A stretch of DNA of 64,000 nt from Fluviibacter phosphoraccumulans_A (lineage in GTDB: Bacteria > Pseudomonadota > Gammaproteobacteria > Burkholderiales > Rhodocyclaceae). Positions 16,609 to 26,191 of this stretch are shown piece by piece. The DNA lies in contig CP126743.1 of the NCBI GenBank assembly GCA_036287865.1, positions 124,001-188,000 on the forward strand, given 5' to 3'. The notes under the pieces were generated by a model. That model ran no database searches. It was not told the DNA's origin and saw only the letters and a program-made list of their open reading frames with translations. How positions within the stretch are numbered: the first letter of the stretch is position 1; each line of letters starts with the position of its first letter. Position numbers and translations under genes: made by a program.

Positions 16609-17199
16609 TTAGCTGGCAAGCACAGCTTCGATTTGAGCAAAAGTTTTTGCAACGGAATGAATCTGCGTTGTAACACCAAGCTGCCGAGCAATTTGCGATG
16701 CCGAAAAGATGCCGCGAACCATCTGGCGATTGGTCAACGGATCCACATCCACCACAAGCGCATGGTTACGATTGTGTGCCTTGAGGGTTTCGATCACATC
16801 CAGCACCTTGGCCCGTGCAACCTGTTTAAGCGTCAGCACTTCAATGTCGCTCTGTGGTGTCATCACATTTTTAACCGTAATTTCGCCATGCTTCAGGCCT
16901 TGTTTCTGCACACACTGCATCGGCTTTTCACCGAGCACATCCGTCGCAATCAACAACCCAACCACATCACCCTTGCTATCTGTAACGATCAAAGAACGCA
17001 CCCCACGCGAGATCATCAGGTGATTCGCATGGCTCAGCAACACATCCGATCTCACTGTAGCCGCAACAATCTGCTTCAGATCTGTCATAACCTCGATGGC
17101 TGGCGAATCGGGTGTCACGATGTCTGCCTGGCTAGTCGGCAAATGAAAGCCAGTGCCTTTTTCCAGTGAACTGACCTTGAGGATGATTGGACTGCCCAT
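16609..17199 (-). CDS. Cytosolic protein with paired CBS domains
   Basis: A 196-residue protein with two CBS motifs: the first around residues 40-95 (LLSHANHLMISRGVRSLIVT, DVVGLLIATDVLGE), the second around 108-185 (VKNVMTPQSDIEVL, HALVVDVDP, GIFSASQIARQLG). Such pairs bind adenosine nucleotides and act as sensors. No catalytic domain is attached. AAAGGAG lies 8-9 nt before the ATG, and a terminator follows the stop, so it is a single-gene unit. Target unknown. Confidence 0.82.
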   Translation of the reverse strand: MGSPIILKVSSLEKGTGFHLPTSQADIVTPDSPAIEVMTDLKQIVAATVRSDVLLSHANHLMISRGVRSLIVTDSKGDVVGLLIATDVLGEKPMQCVQKQGLKHGEITVKNVMTPQSDIEVLTLKQVARAKVLDVIETLKAHNRNHALVVDVDPLTNRQMVRGIFSASQIARQLGVTTQIHSVAKTFAQIEAVLAS

Positions 17200-17338
17200 G
17201 CTGCTGTCTCCTTTGGTTACTGAGGGGTTGACCCGTATTCTTGTGCGACGGCCACACTATGGCACATCCTAACGGCACTTTACTATTAAACTTACAAAAT
17301 TATCCAGACAATTTATTGCTGCATTGCAACCATCTCTC

Positions 17339-17503
17339 ATGAAACATATCAACCCGATTACAACCCTGATTGTTATTCTCTTTGGTCTGATGCTCTGGCA
17401 AATGCATCTGCAACACTGGGGCAGCTTTCTGCTTCTGGTTGCGGCCGAAGCGGCATTAATTGCTGTGCGCTCTACCGAATCCGCCAAGTCCAAAAGGCTG
17501 TGA
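17339..17503 (+). CDS. Small membrane protein upstream of sco (54 aa)
   Basis: ATG 17339 opens a 54-residue reading frame with two hydrophobic stretches (TTLIVILFGLMLW and FLLLVAAEAALIAV) and a basic C-terminus (SAKSKRL). Its stop is 3 nt before the start of the Sco gene, which argues for a coupled pair. I see no strong ribosome site. No family is recognised. Given its neighbour it may be linked with oxidase assembly, which is inference only. Confidence 0.5.
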   Translation: MKHINPITTLIVILFGLMLWQMHLQHWGSFLLLVAAEAALIAVRSTESAKSKRL

Positions 17504-17506
17504 ATC

Positions 17507-18097
17507 ATGCGTCGTTTAAAACTATTTATGCTTGCCTTACTGGCTACCTTCATGCTCATGGCGTGTTCTAGCCAGCCTCCATTCAAAGCCAAGCCCGTGC
17601 CTGATAGTCCTGTAGCGCCTGCTTTTACACTGACCGATCAATACGGCACACAGCGCTCTTTGAGCGACTTTAAGGGCAAAGTCGTCAGCCTTTTCTTCGG
17701 CTTTACTCATTGCCCGGACATTTGCCCAACCCACCTGGCCAGACAAGCAGAAGTCATGCGTCAGCTGGGTCCCCAAGCCGAACAGGTAGCGGTACTTTTT
17801 GTCAGCTTAGATCCGGAACGGGGTACGTCTGCGGCGCTCAAAACCTATATGGATGCTTTTGATCCTCGATTTATCGCTCTGACAGGATCAACGGAACAAA
17901 CCAGCAAGGTTGCCAAGCAATACAAAATTTTCTGGCAAAAAACCCCTCTGCCAGATTCTGCGCTGGTCTATACCATTGACCACACCACCAACAGCTTTGT
18001 TATCGACCAAACAGGACGACTCCGCTTAGTCGTTCCCCACGAAATGTCCGCTACTGACGTTACCCACGATCTCAAACTGATGATTGAAAAGAACTGA
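17507..18097 (+). CDS. Sco1/SenC family copper-binding lipoprotein
   Basis: A 196-residue protein with lipobox LMAC, so anchored to the membrane facing the periplasm. The thioredoxin-like fold carries the copper site: FFGFTHCPDICPTHLA with CxxxC, and the distal His in TIDHTTNSF. Sco proteins deliver copper or electrons to the CuA centre of cytochrome c oxidase. It follows a small membrane-protein gene and ends 2 nt before the FAH-family gene. No oxidase genes are in view. Confidence 0.9.
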   Translation: MRRLKLFMLALLATFMLMACSSQPPFKAKPVPDSPVAPAFTLTDQYGTQRSLSDFKGKVVSLFFGFTHCPDICPTHLARQAEVMRQLGPQAEQVAVLFVSLDPERGTSAALKTYMDAFDPRFIALTGSTEQTSKVAKQYKIFWQKTPLPDSALVYTIDHTTNSFVIDQTGRLRLVVPHEMSATDVTHDLKLMIEKN

Positions 18098-18099
18098 TC

Positions 18100-18801
18100 A
18101 TGACCAGCTACACCTTTACGCCGCCTGCAGAAACACTCATTCCTGTTGCGGGATCAGCAGCAAAGTTTCCTGTGCGTCGTATTTACTGCGTTGGTCGCAA
18201 CTATGCGGAACATGCCCGTGAAATGGGCTCCGATCCGAATCGCGATCCCCCCTTTTTCTTTTCAAAGCTACGTGTGGTGCCAGACGGTGGCGATATTCCA
18301 TTTTCGCCAGCCACCAGCAATCTGCAGCACGAGGTCGAGTTAGTTGTTGCAATCGGCAAGGGCGGCAGTGACATCCCTGAATCCGATGCCTTAGCGCATG
18401 TCTATGGTTACGCCACGGGCATTGATTTCACGCGTCGCGATTTGCAAACCCTGGCACGGGAAAAACAGCACCCTTGGAAACTAGGCAAAGGCATGGATCA
18501 CGGGACGCCTATTTCGGCCATTGTTCCAAAAGCAGCCCATACGCTCGCTAACGATGCAGCCATCTGGCTCAAGGTTAACGGTGAGCTACGACAATCCTCG
18601 CGTCTTAACCAGATGACCTGGAATGTTGCCGAAATCATCAACCGGCTCTCCCACTTTTTCGCTCTGGCACCGGGAGACCTCATTTATACGGGCACTCCCG
18701 GCGGCGTTTCAACTTTGCTCGCCGGTGATTCAATCATCTGTGGCATCGATGGACTTCCCCAACTCGAAGTCACCCTCACCCAATCAGGTAAAGCGTCTTA
18801 G
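18100..18801 (+). CDS. Fumarylacetoacetate hydrolase family protein (fumarylpyruvate hydrolase-like)
   Basis: A 233-residue single-domain FAH protein. It has RRIYCVGRNYAEHAREMG, the metal-binding region LQHEVELVVAIGKGG (His-Glu/Glu ligands), YGYATGIDFTRRDLQ and PGDLIYTGTPGG. The size and sequence resemble fumarylpyruvate hydrolases or oxaloacetate decarboxylases of the family; the exact substrate cannot be read. It starts 3 nt after the Sco stop, probably for transcriptional rather than functional reasons. Confidence 0.87.
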   Translation: MTSYTFTPPAETLIPVAGSAAKFPVRRIYCVGRNYAEHAREMGSDPNRDPPFFFSKLRVVPDGGDIPFSPATSNLQHEVELVVAIGKGGSDIPESDALAHVYGYATGIDFTRRDLQTLAREKQHPWKLGKGMDHGTPISAIVPKAAHTLANDAAIWLKVNGELRQSSRLNQMTWNVAEIINRLSHFFALAPGDLIYTGTPGGVSTLLAGDSIICGIDGLPQLEVTLTQSGKAS

Positions 18802-18851
18802 CGACCTGAAGGTGTTACGATCAAATTAAATCACTCCCCTTGGCTCCCGGC

Positions 18852-19322
18852 ATGCACTCTTTCCTGACTTGGACCTTTAACGGCGCACTGATCGCCGCCG
18901 CTGTGTTCATTCATTACGAAACACTCTACAGCCTGGCCCGCCACTTACTCAACCTGTCGAACGTGCCACCTCGTTACAGGGTATTGCTCGGTGTATTCGC
19001 CATTCTTACCACGCACGCTATTGAAATATGGGTGTTTGCCTTTGGTTTTTACACGATGGTTAAGAATGGCATGGGCAACCTGTTCGGCATGGCCACGGCA
19101 GATCTTTTGAGTGACTGCGTCTATCTTTCATGGATCTCGTTTACGACTGTTGGCTTTGGCGATATCGCCGCCAATGGTGACCTACGATTCCTGCCCGGTC
19201 TGGAAGCCCTAACGGGTTTTGTGCTGATCACCTGGTCTGCCTCATTTCTATTCATTAAAATGCAGAAGTTCTGGCCCATGAACAAGCACGTTGAACACCA
19301 TCCGGATAACCGCGACCACTAA
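18852..19322 (+). CDS. Two-transmembrane potassium-channel-type protein
   Basis: A 156-residue inner-membrane protein with hydrophobic segments near residues 10-28, 46-72 and 115-135, and a pore motif TTVGFGDIAA matching the K+ selectivity filter. It is an Ion_trans_2 family member without a cytosolic RCK domain. The ATG at 18852 is preferred over TTG at 18840; no clear ribosome site is seen for either. It likely passes K+ or acts as a leak channel. Confidence 0.8.
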   Translation: MHSFLTWTFNGALIAAAVFIHYETLYSLARHLLNLSNVPPRYRVLLGVFAILTTHAIEIWVFAFGFYTMVKNGMGNLFGMATADLLSDCVYLSWISFTTVGFGDIAANGDLRFLPGLEALTGFVLITWSASFLFIKMQKFWPMNKHVEHHPDNRDH

Positions 19323-19396
19323 ACCACCATTTGGTCTGGGGACGGCTGGCGGATGTTAGAATCACGGCCTGATTTCTTGCTGACAAAGACCCCCGC

Positions 19397-20221
19397 ATGG
19401 ATACCGTTCTGCTGCTCAAAGCCCTTATTCTCGGCGTTGTCGAGGGTCTGACCGAATTTCTCCCAATTTCGTCGACTGGCCACCTGATTCTGGCGGGCGA
19501 TCTTCTCGACTTCAACGATGAAGCTGGCAAGATTTTTGAGATTGTTATCCAGTTTGGCGCCATTCTTGCCGTTGTCTGGGAGTATCGCGCCCGCTTATGG
19601 GAAACGATTTCCTCTTGCCCGACTAGCCGCAAAGCGCAGCGTCTGATTATCAACGTTGCAGTTGCCTTCATGCCGTTGGCCATTCTGGGTCTGCTCTTTC
19701 ATAAAACCATTAAAGCCCACCTGTTCAACCCGATTTCGGTCGCTGCCGCTTTCATTATCGGCGCACTGTTTATCTTCTGGGCAGAAAAACGCCATCACCG
19801 CGTTCGTGTGCCATCGGTCGATGATCTCACCTTCAAAGATGCGCTGATGCTGGGCTGCATACAGGCGCTTGCTCTAATCCCGGGGACATCTCGATCCAGC
19901 GCCACCATTATTGGCGGTTTGCTGATGGGGCTATCGCGCAAAGCTGCGACCGAGTTCTCATTCTTTCTCGCAATCCCCACGCTGGGTGTTGCCACGATTT
20001 ACCAAGTTTATAAAGAATGGGCAACAATCCAGAATACCGATCTGAGCATGTGGGCCGTTGGGTTTACCTCTGCATTTATCTCGGCTTTCCTTTGTATTCG
20101 TTGGCTGCTCCGCTACATCACCACGCATAACTTCATCATCTTTGCCTGGTACCGCATTGTTTTCGGCCTCGTCGTTCTGGTCACGGCCTATACCGGTGTC
20201 GTAAGCTGGTCTGCCCACTAA
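19397..20221 (+). CDS. uppP: Undecaprenyl-diphosphatase UppP (BacA)
   Basis: A 274-residue polytopic membrane protein with both catalytic signatures: GVVEGLTEFLPISSTGHL near residues 13-30, and PGTSRSSATIIGGLL near 162-176. It recycles undecaprenyl pyrophosphate to the monophosphate carrier used for peptidoglycan and other envelope polymers. Length is typical. It precedes the RNase II-like gene by 15 nt and may be its first cistron. Confidence 0.95.
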   Translation: MDTVLLLKALILGVVEGLTEFLPISSTGHLILAGDLLDFNDEAGKIFEIVIQFGAILAVVWEYRARLWETISSCPTSRKAQRLIINVAVAFMPLAILGLLFHKTIKAHLFNPISVAAAFIIGALFIFWAEKRHHRVRVPSVDDLTFKDALMLGCIQALALIPGTSRSSATIIGGLLMGLSRKAATEFSFFLAIPTLGVATIYQVYKEWATIQNTDLSMWAVGFTSAFISAFLCIRWLLRYITTHNFIIFAWYRIVFGLVVLVTAYTGVVSWSAH

Positions 20222-20236
20222 CACCACGCCAACATC

Positions 20237-22174
20237 ATGGGCGAACACGCCCTCTTCGAGGAAAGCGGTGCCTTCCGTGCCGGAACCATCCAGGCAGACC
20301 AGAATACGACGCTACAGGTGGAGCTCCCCGGTGGCAAACGTCAGAAGCTAAAGGCCGCGCAAGTGCTATTGCGCTTCCGTGACCCCTCGCCGGCACAGCT
20401 ACTGCCTGCAGCGGAACCGCTCGCTGCAGACATGGATGCGGCATTTCTCTGGGAATGTGCTCCGGAAACAGACTTCGGGTTTGCTGATTTTGCAGCAGAC
20501 TACTATGGGCATACGCCGTCTGCGATTGAAGCTACGGCATTGCTCATTGGGATGCAGAATGCACCCCTGTATTTTCATCGTCGCGGCAAAGGCATGTTCC
20601 GCCGCGCCCCGCCAGAAATTCTAAAAGCAGCGCTTGCCGGTACAGAAAAGAAACGCCTCCAGGCCGAAGCTATCGAGCGCATGGTGACGCAACTTGTGGC
20701 CGGTTCTTTGCCGCCCGAGCTGATCGATCAGGTCGATGCCCTACTCATTCAGCCGGATCGCAATCGACCTGAGGTCAAGGCATTTGAAACCGCCTGCGAA
20801 AAGACGAATGAATCCCCCGCCGCACTACTTTTACGTTGCGGCGCTTTCCCAGATGCTTATCACTGGCACTTCCGTCGCTTTGCCGCTGAGCGCTTCCCTA
20901 AGGGCATCGGCTTTCCCGAACTGCCAGAACCCGCTACAACAGCTGATTTACCGCTTGCCGATGTACAAGCCGTATCCATTGATGATGCCAACACGACAGA
21001 AATCGACGACGCGCTCTCGGTAACACGCCTACCAGGCATCGGCTGGCGCATTGGCGTCCACATCGCTGCACCCGGCTTAGGCATTCTGCCCGGCTCTCCG
21101 CATGATGCGGTTGCTCGCGCCCGCCTCTCAACGGTGTACATGCCCGGGCATAAGATCACCATGTTGCCCGATGCCTTAGTTGCCCGTTTCACGCTGGCCG
21201 AAGGCAAAGCCTGTCCGACCCTATCACTTTACCTCAACGTCAGCGAAGACTTTGAAATATTGAGCTACGAATCACGTATCGAGCGTGTGCCAATTGCCGC
21301 CAATCTCCGCCTGCATGAAATCGAACCGATCATGGATGCGGAACGCTTGAATGCAGGAGACACGCCAGATTGTGCCTACGGCGATACCCTGCGTACCCTC
21401 TGGCGCTTTGCTGGGGCATGTGCCGGACGCCGCGGTAAAGCATCGGCGCAAGCCGGGCTGCACGATTACCACTACCAGATTGACGGTCCGTTACACGACA
21501 AAGCCACTGGCGAAATTCTCGACCCGGCCACATGCACCGTGCACATTGAAGCACGCAAACGTGGCAGCCCGGTTGATATGCTCATTGCCGAATTAATGAT
21601 TCTGGCCAATGCCACTTGGGGACAGTTACTGGCAGACAAAGGCGTACCCGGTCTCTACCGCGGGCAGGTTGCCGGCAAAGTGCGCATGACGACCTCGGCG
21701 ATTCCGCACGAAGGTCTCGGTGTGGCCTGTTATGCCTGGAGCACCTCGCCACTCCGTCGCTATTCAGATCTGATTAATCAATGGCAACTCATTGCCGTTC
21801 TCTCCGACAAGCCGGCCCCCTTTGCGCCGCGCTCGGCCGAGCTTTTTGCGGCGATGAGAGATTTTGACCTAACTTACGCTGGCTACGCAGACTTCCAGCG
21901 CCGCATGGAACGCTATTGGTGTCTCCGTTGGCTGCAGCAAACCGGTACGACACAGGTTGAGGGTACCGCCATGCGCAATCCACCTAATGTGCGCATTGAT
22001 GGTCTGCCACTGGTCGTACAAGTCCCCTCCGCACCTGAATCTGCGCCAGGCAGCCGCATGAACCTCACACTCGGCCAGCCTGACCTGCTGGACCTGAGCA
22101 TCCACAGCCGCTTCGAATCAATGCTCGCAAGCAGCCATGCCGAAAACGACGGGGATCTGGAACTTCTAGGATGA
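20237..22174 (+). CDS. RNase II/RNB family exoribonuclease
   Basis: A 645-residue protein with an RNB catalytic domain: SIDDANTTEIDDALS (metal-binding Asp cluster, about 247-262) and STSPLRRYSDLINQW (about 498-512). It degrades single-stranded RNA 3' to 5'. After the TGA at 22172-22174 a shift of one base restores an acidic tail starting DEVPLEDALIEAEEDL, which ends at TAA 22277. So the gene has probably lost a tail of about 34 residues through an indel near 22168. The catalytic part is complete. The order rnb, tonB, aroE, mtgA is typical for betaproteobacteria. Confidence 0.88.
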   Translation: MGEHALFEESGAFRAGTIQADQNTTLQVELPGGKRQKLKAAQVLLRFRDPSPAQLLPAAEPLAADMDAAFLWECAPETDFGFADFAADYYGHTPSAIEATALLIGMQNAPLYFHRRGKGMFRRAPPEILKAALAGTEKKRLQAEAIERMVTQLVAGSLPPELIDQVDALLIQPDRNRPEVKAFETACEKTNESPAALLLRCGAFPDAYHWHFRRFAAERFPKGIGFPELPEPATTADLPLADVQAVSIDDANTTEIDDALSVTRLPGIGWRIGVHIAAPGLGILPGSPHDAVARARLSTVYMPGHKITMLPDALVARFTLAEGKACPTLSLYLNVSEDFEILSYESRIERVPIAANLRLHEIEPIMDAERLNAGDTPDCAYGDTLRTLWRFAGACAGRRGKASAQAGLHDYHYQIDGPLHDKATGEILDPATCTVHIEARKRGSPVDMLIAELMILANATWGQLLADKGVPGLYRGQVAGKVRMTTSAIPHEGLGVACYAWSTSPLRRYSDLINQWQLIAVLSDKPAPFAPRSAELFAAMRDFDLTYAGYADFQRRMERYWCLRWLQQTGTTQVEGTAMRNPPNVRIDGLPLVVQVPSAPESAPGSRMNLTLGQPDLLDLSIHSRFESMLASSHAENDGDLELLG

Positions 22175-22319
22175 AGTGCCTCTGGAAGACGCTCTGATCG
22201 AAGCAGAAGAAGATCTGGCAGAAAAAGAAGAAACAGGCTCGCCAGTAGATCCCGTCGCTCCGGCAACACCCGAATAACCATACCACCAGGCAGACGAATG
22301 CTCGGACTACAATACCACC

Positions 22320-23098
22320 ATGTCCGCAGCTCCTAAACGCGCTTCTACATCAACCCAGCCGCTGGCTGACCATGATTCCTGGTCGCCTAAGCCGTTGGGG
22401 TGGCGTTTGCTTTTTAATGATCGATTACTGTGGATTGCGCTGGGCGTCTCTTTCGTCGCCCATCTTTTTATTCTGGCGCCCCGATACGGCATCAGGTTGC
22501 CAGAGCGCAGTGACAAATCGCTCACCGTGTCGTTTCGTGCCCGATCGCCCGCACCAATGAAGGCGCGCAACAGCCAAGCACGATCATTGCCAGCAAACGC
22601 AAACCGGCACGCGCCAAAGTGATTAAGCCCGTCACTAAATCAAGCGGCATTGCTCACAGCCTCACTGATCAAGTTGCCCGCTCAACCCCCCAACTCAGCG
22701 CAGCAACACCAAACACACCGACTGCGGGCAGCACAATGGGTACGGGTCGACGCGTTACGCTGACATCCAACATGAAGGACTATCGCTACAGACAATATCT
22801 TTCAGATTGGCGCAATAAAGTCGAACGGATTGGTGCCATGAACTACCCGGAAGAAGCACGAGGCAAATTCTTTGGCTCCCTGGTCCTCTCCGTTGCTTTG
22901 CGCCCGGATGGCAGCGTCGATCGTATTATCGTTGTGCGCTCCTCTGGGAACAAAGTTCTGGATGACGCCGCCAAACGTATCGTTATGATGAGGTCGCCAT
23001 TTGCACCATTCACTCCAGACATTCGTAAAGAAACGGACTATCTGGACATTACCCGCACCTGGAATTTCACCCAGGGCGACGCACTGGAAACCCGATGA
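22320..23098 (+). pseudogene. tonB: TonB-family energy transducer, frameshifted
   Basis: The first segment (22320 to about 22550) has the cytoplasmic start and membrane anchor (WIALGVSFVAHLFILAP). The linker and C-terminal domain continue in a different frame from about 22552 (NEGAQQPSTIIASKRKPARA). They run through MNYPEEARGKFFGSL, VALRPDGSVDRIIVV and VLDDAAKRIV, the TonB fold that contacts outer-membrane receptors. One indel near 22550 splits the two. If real, siderophore or vitamin uptake through this TonB would fail. Its TGA overlaps the aroE start by 4 nt. Confidence 0.82.
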
Positions 23099-23976
23099 CG
23101 ACTTCAACATCACTTACCAACTACGCCGTGCTTGGGCACCCTATTCACCATTCGATGTCGCCGCAGATTCATGCAGCGTTTGCCGCACAAACAGGACAAG
23201 AATTAAGCTACACAGCCATTGACGTTGCGCCTGCAGATCTGGGTGCCACACTTGAGCGGTTGCCACATGAAGGCTTCCGGGGCGTCAACATCACCGTGCC
23301 ACACAAAGAAGCCGCCTGGTCTTACGCGCAACAGCACGGCACGCTATCCGAGCGTGCGGCCATGGCCAGTGCAGTGAATACGCTGGCCTGGACAAACGAT
23401 GGCCTGATGGGTGATAACACCGATGGTCAAGGCCTACTCAACGACCTACAGCAACGGCATGGGCTCAACCTGAATAACAAACGCATTCTATTGCTAGGCG
23501 CTGGCGGCGCAACCCGCGGCGTTATTTTGCCTTTACTGGCGACGAAACCGGCAACGTTGATGATTGCAAATCGCACGGCATCCCGCGCCAATGATCTGGC
23601 GAATTTGTTCACACCCAAAGCCGTAGACGCAGGCTGCTTGTTGCACGGCTGCGGTTTAGATGCGCTGGACGATATTATCGGCACAACCAGTGCTTTTGAT
23701 ATTGTCATTAATGCTACCAGCGCCAGTCTTGGCGGTGAGGCAATCCAGCTCCCGGCTGGCACCATAACGACGAACGGCTTTGCCTACGACATGATGTACG
23801 GCAAAGCGCTTATGCCGTTTCTGTCGTCACAAAGTGGCGCGGGCGTAGCGCACCTTGCTGATGGCCTGGGCATGCTGGTTGAACAAGCAGCTGTGACTTT
23901 TGAGATCTGGCGGGGCGCTCACCCTGACACGCAGCCTGTCTATGAGGCACTGCGCGAACAACTGGCCCGTAAATAG
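23095..23976 (+). CDS. aroE: Shikimate dehydrogenase
   Basis: A 293-residue NADP-dependent enzyme of the shikimate pathway, reducing 3-dehydroshikimate to shikimate. Substrate motifs: HHSMSPQIHAAF, NITVPHKEAA with the catalytic Lys at about 70, and GDNTDGQGLL. Nucleotide motif: LLLGAGGATRGV. Complete in length. The ATG overlaps the tonB stop (ATGA), so it depends on translation through tonB for coupling, which the tonB frameshift might disturb. Confidence 0.95.
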   Translation: MTTSTSLTNYAVLGHPIHHSMSPQIHAAFAAQTGQELSYTAIDVAPADLGATLERLPHEGFRGVNITVPHKEAAWSYAQQHGTLSERAAMASAVNTLAWTNDGLMGDNTDGQGLLNDLQQRHGLNLNNKRILLLGAGGATRGVILPLLATKPATLMIANRTASRANDLANLFTPKAVDAGCLLHGCGLDALDDIIGTTSAFDIVINATSASLGGEAIQLPAGTITTNGFAYDMMYGKALMPFLSSQSGAGVAHLADGLGMLVEQAAVTFEIWRGAHPDTQPVYEALREQLARK

Positions 23977-23979
23977 CCA

Positions 23980-24687
23980 ATGGCTTCCCGTCGCCCACGC
24001 TGGATACGTCGGATTTTCTTGTTAGCGATCAGCGCTTTTCTGCTCATCCAGCTCTGGTTTTTTGCCTGGGTCGTGGTCTGGAAGGTCTACGAGCCTGGAC
24101 CAACCCAGTTCATGAAAATCCGCCTAGCTGAACTGCAAAAGAAAAACCCCAACGCAAAACTGCAACAGACCTGGGTCTCTTACGGATTCATTTCGCCGAA
24201 TCTCAAACGTGCTCTGATTGCCGCTGAAGACAGCAAGTTTATGCAGCATCAGGGCTTTGATTTTGACGGCATCCAGAAAGCCTTTGAAAAGAACGAAAAG
24301 CGCGGGCGTATCGCGGCCGGTGGTTCAACCATTACCCAGCAGCTCGCCAAAAACCTTTTCCTCTGGCCGGAGAAAAGCTTCATCCGCAAAGGAGAAGAAG
24401 CCCTCATTACGCTGATGATTGAAAGCACATGGAGCAAACGCCGTATACTCGAGGTCTATATGAACGAAATCGAATGGGGCACCGGCATCTTTGGCGCAGA
24501 AGCGACTGCACGCCATTACTTTGGCATTTCTGCCAATGAACTCAACGAATACCAGGCTGCCATGCTGGCCTCTATGGTGCCGAGTCCGCAATACTATGAC
24601 CGCAAGGGCGAAACCGAAGGCCTGATAAGGCAAACTGAGGTGATCTTCGAGCGCATGAACAAGGTTGCCATTCCACCTACGCGTTAA
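23980..24687 (+). CDS. mtgA: Monofunctional peptidoglycan glycosyltransferase
   Basis: A 235-residue inner-membrane protein: basic start, one membrane anchor (IFLLAISAFLLIQLWFFAW), then a GT51 domain with the catalytic Glu in ALIAAEDSKFMQHQG, plus GGSTITQQLAKNLF and EVYMNEIEWG. It polymerises lipid II into glycan strands. It starts 3 nt after aroE. Length is typical of MtgA, and no transpeptidase domain follows. Confidence 0.94.
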   Translation: MASRRPRWIRRIFLLAISAFLLIQLWFFAWVVVWKVYEPGPTQFMKIRLAELQKKNPNAKLQQTWVSYGFISPNLKRALIAAEDSKFMQHQGFDFDGIQKAFEKNEKRGRIAAGGSTITQQLAKNLFLWPEKSFIRKGEEALITLMIESTWSKRRILEVYMNEIEWGTGIFGAEATARHYFGISANELNEYQAAMLASMVPSPQYYDRKGETEGLIRQTEVIFERMNKVAIPPTR

Positions 24688-24771
24688 TGCATCTGAGGCA
24701 TAGCTGTTTGTGGTTATCCGGTTTAAGTTGGATCAACAAGTGCCGCTTCTTGTAGACAATTGGAGCCTGCC

Positions 24772-26181
24772 ATGGGGATCGTTTTTCGAACTGAAAGAGA
24801 TAGTCTTGGGGAAGTCAGTGTTCCTGCCGACAAACTCTGGGGCGCACAAACCCAGCGCTCGCTGACGTACTTCAGTATCGGCAAAGATCTTATGCCGGCC
24901 GAAATGATCGGTGCTTACGCCATCCTGAAAAAAGCTGCGGCGCGGGTAAACGCCTCGGGTAACCTGCTAGACAAACACATAGCGCTGCTAATTGAACGCG
25001 CATGTGATGAAATTCTCGCCGGTCAGCATGATGCGATGTTTCCGCTCCACGTCTGGATGACAGGCAGCGGGACACAGTTCAACATGAACGTGAATGAGGT
25101 CATTTCCAATCGTTGCTGCCAACTAGCGGGCACTGAGCTTGGCAGCAAAACACCGGTTCACCCCAATGACCACGTGAACATGTCGCAGTCATCCAATGAC
25201 AATTTCCCTACAGTGATGCACATGGCAGCGGCCATTCGTATCGTGCATCACTTGTTTCCTGCAATTACGTTGCTCAGAAGCCATCTCCATGAGAAGGCCG
25301 AGGCCTGGAAAGATATCGTCAAGATTGGCCGCACGCATATGCAGGACGCAACACCGATCACATTAGGCCAGGAGTGGTCAGGCTATGTCGGGATGCTGGA
25401 TGACGATATTGTTCGCATCCAGAACGCCCTGCCTGACGTATATAAATTATCCATCGGTGGCACAGCGGTCGGCACAGGCCTCAATGCACCCCCAGGTTTT
25501 GACGAAAAGATGGCCGTTGAAATTGCGAACTTTACCAGCTTACCATTTGTATCAGCGCCCAACAAATTTACAGTACAAGGCGCACATGACGCACTGGTAC
25601 AGCTTTCGGGTGCGCTTAAAACACTGGCTGTTTCTCTGTATAAGATTGCCAACGATATACGACTGCTCGCCTGCGGGTCTCGCGCCGGCTTTGCTGAGCT
25701 TAACCTCCCCGCTAACGAGCCGGGATCATCCATCATGCCCGGCAAGGTCAATCCGACTCAGGCCGAAGCGCTCTCCATGCTAGCTGTTCAGGTGATGGCA
25801 AACGATGTCGCCGTTTCCTTTGGCGGTGCCAGTGGCTATCTGGAAATGAACGTCTATAAGCCGTTGATCATTCATAACGTCATGGGTTCAATTAATCTGC
25901 TGACAGACGGGTGCAACAACTTTGCGAAGCACCTGGTAAAAAATACAGAACCCAATCTTAAAAACATTCAATCTCACCTGGATCGATCACTAATGCTGGT
26001 GACTGCACTCGCACCAGTCATTGGGTATGACAAAGCATCAGAGATCGCTCATCATGCGCTCACCAACGATCTTACGTTGCGTGACGCTGCATTGGCACTC
26101 AAGTATGTTTCGGCAGAAGACTTCGATCGGATTATCGATCCAGGCAAGATGGTTCATCCTTATATTGCCAGCGGCAATTAA
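24772..26181 (+). CDS. fumC: Fumarate hydratase class II
   Basis: A 469-residue class II fumarase converting fumarate to malate in the TCA cycle. The superfamily signature GSSIMPGKVNPTQ is near residue 317. Other landmarks are WGAQTQRSL, TGSGTQFNMNVNEV and GRTHMQDATPITLGQE with the conserved His. The ATG at 24772 is chosen because GGAG lies 6 nt upstream; the TTG at 24760 is part of that region. Iron-independent, so useful under oxidative stress or iron limitation (family knowledge). Confidence 0.95.
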   Translation: MGIVFRTERDSLGEVSVPADKLWGAQTQRSLTYFSIGKDLMPAEMIGAYAILKKAAARVNASGNLLDKHIALLIERACDEILAGQHDAMFPLHVWMTGSGTQFNMNVNEVISNRCCQLAGTELGSKTPVHPNDHVNMSQSSNDNFPTVMHMAAAIRIVHHLFPAITLLRSHLHEKAEAWKDIVKIGRTHMQDATPITLGQEWSGYVGMLDDDIVRIQNALPDVYKLSIGGTAVGTGLNAPPGFDEKMAVEIANFTSLPFVSAPNKFTVQGAHDALVQLSGALKTLAVSLYKIANDIRLLACGSRAGFAELNLPANEPGSSIMPGKVNPTQAEALSMLAVQVMANDVAVSFGGASGYLEMNVYKPLIIHNVMGSINLLTDGCNNFAKHLVKNTEPNLKNIQSHLDRSLMLVTALAPVIGYDKASEIAHHALTNDLTLRDAALALKYVSAEDFDRIIDPGKMVHPYIASGN

Positions 26182-26191
26182 GCCGATGCCT

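Noticed and set aside
20860..22286. Several long minus-strand open frames opposite the RNase II-like gene
   Set aside because: They lie wholly within a well-supported catalytic gene on the plus strand and show no recognisable domains.
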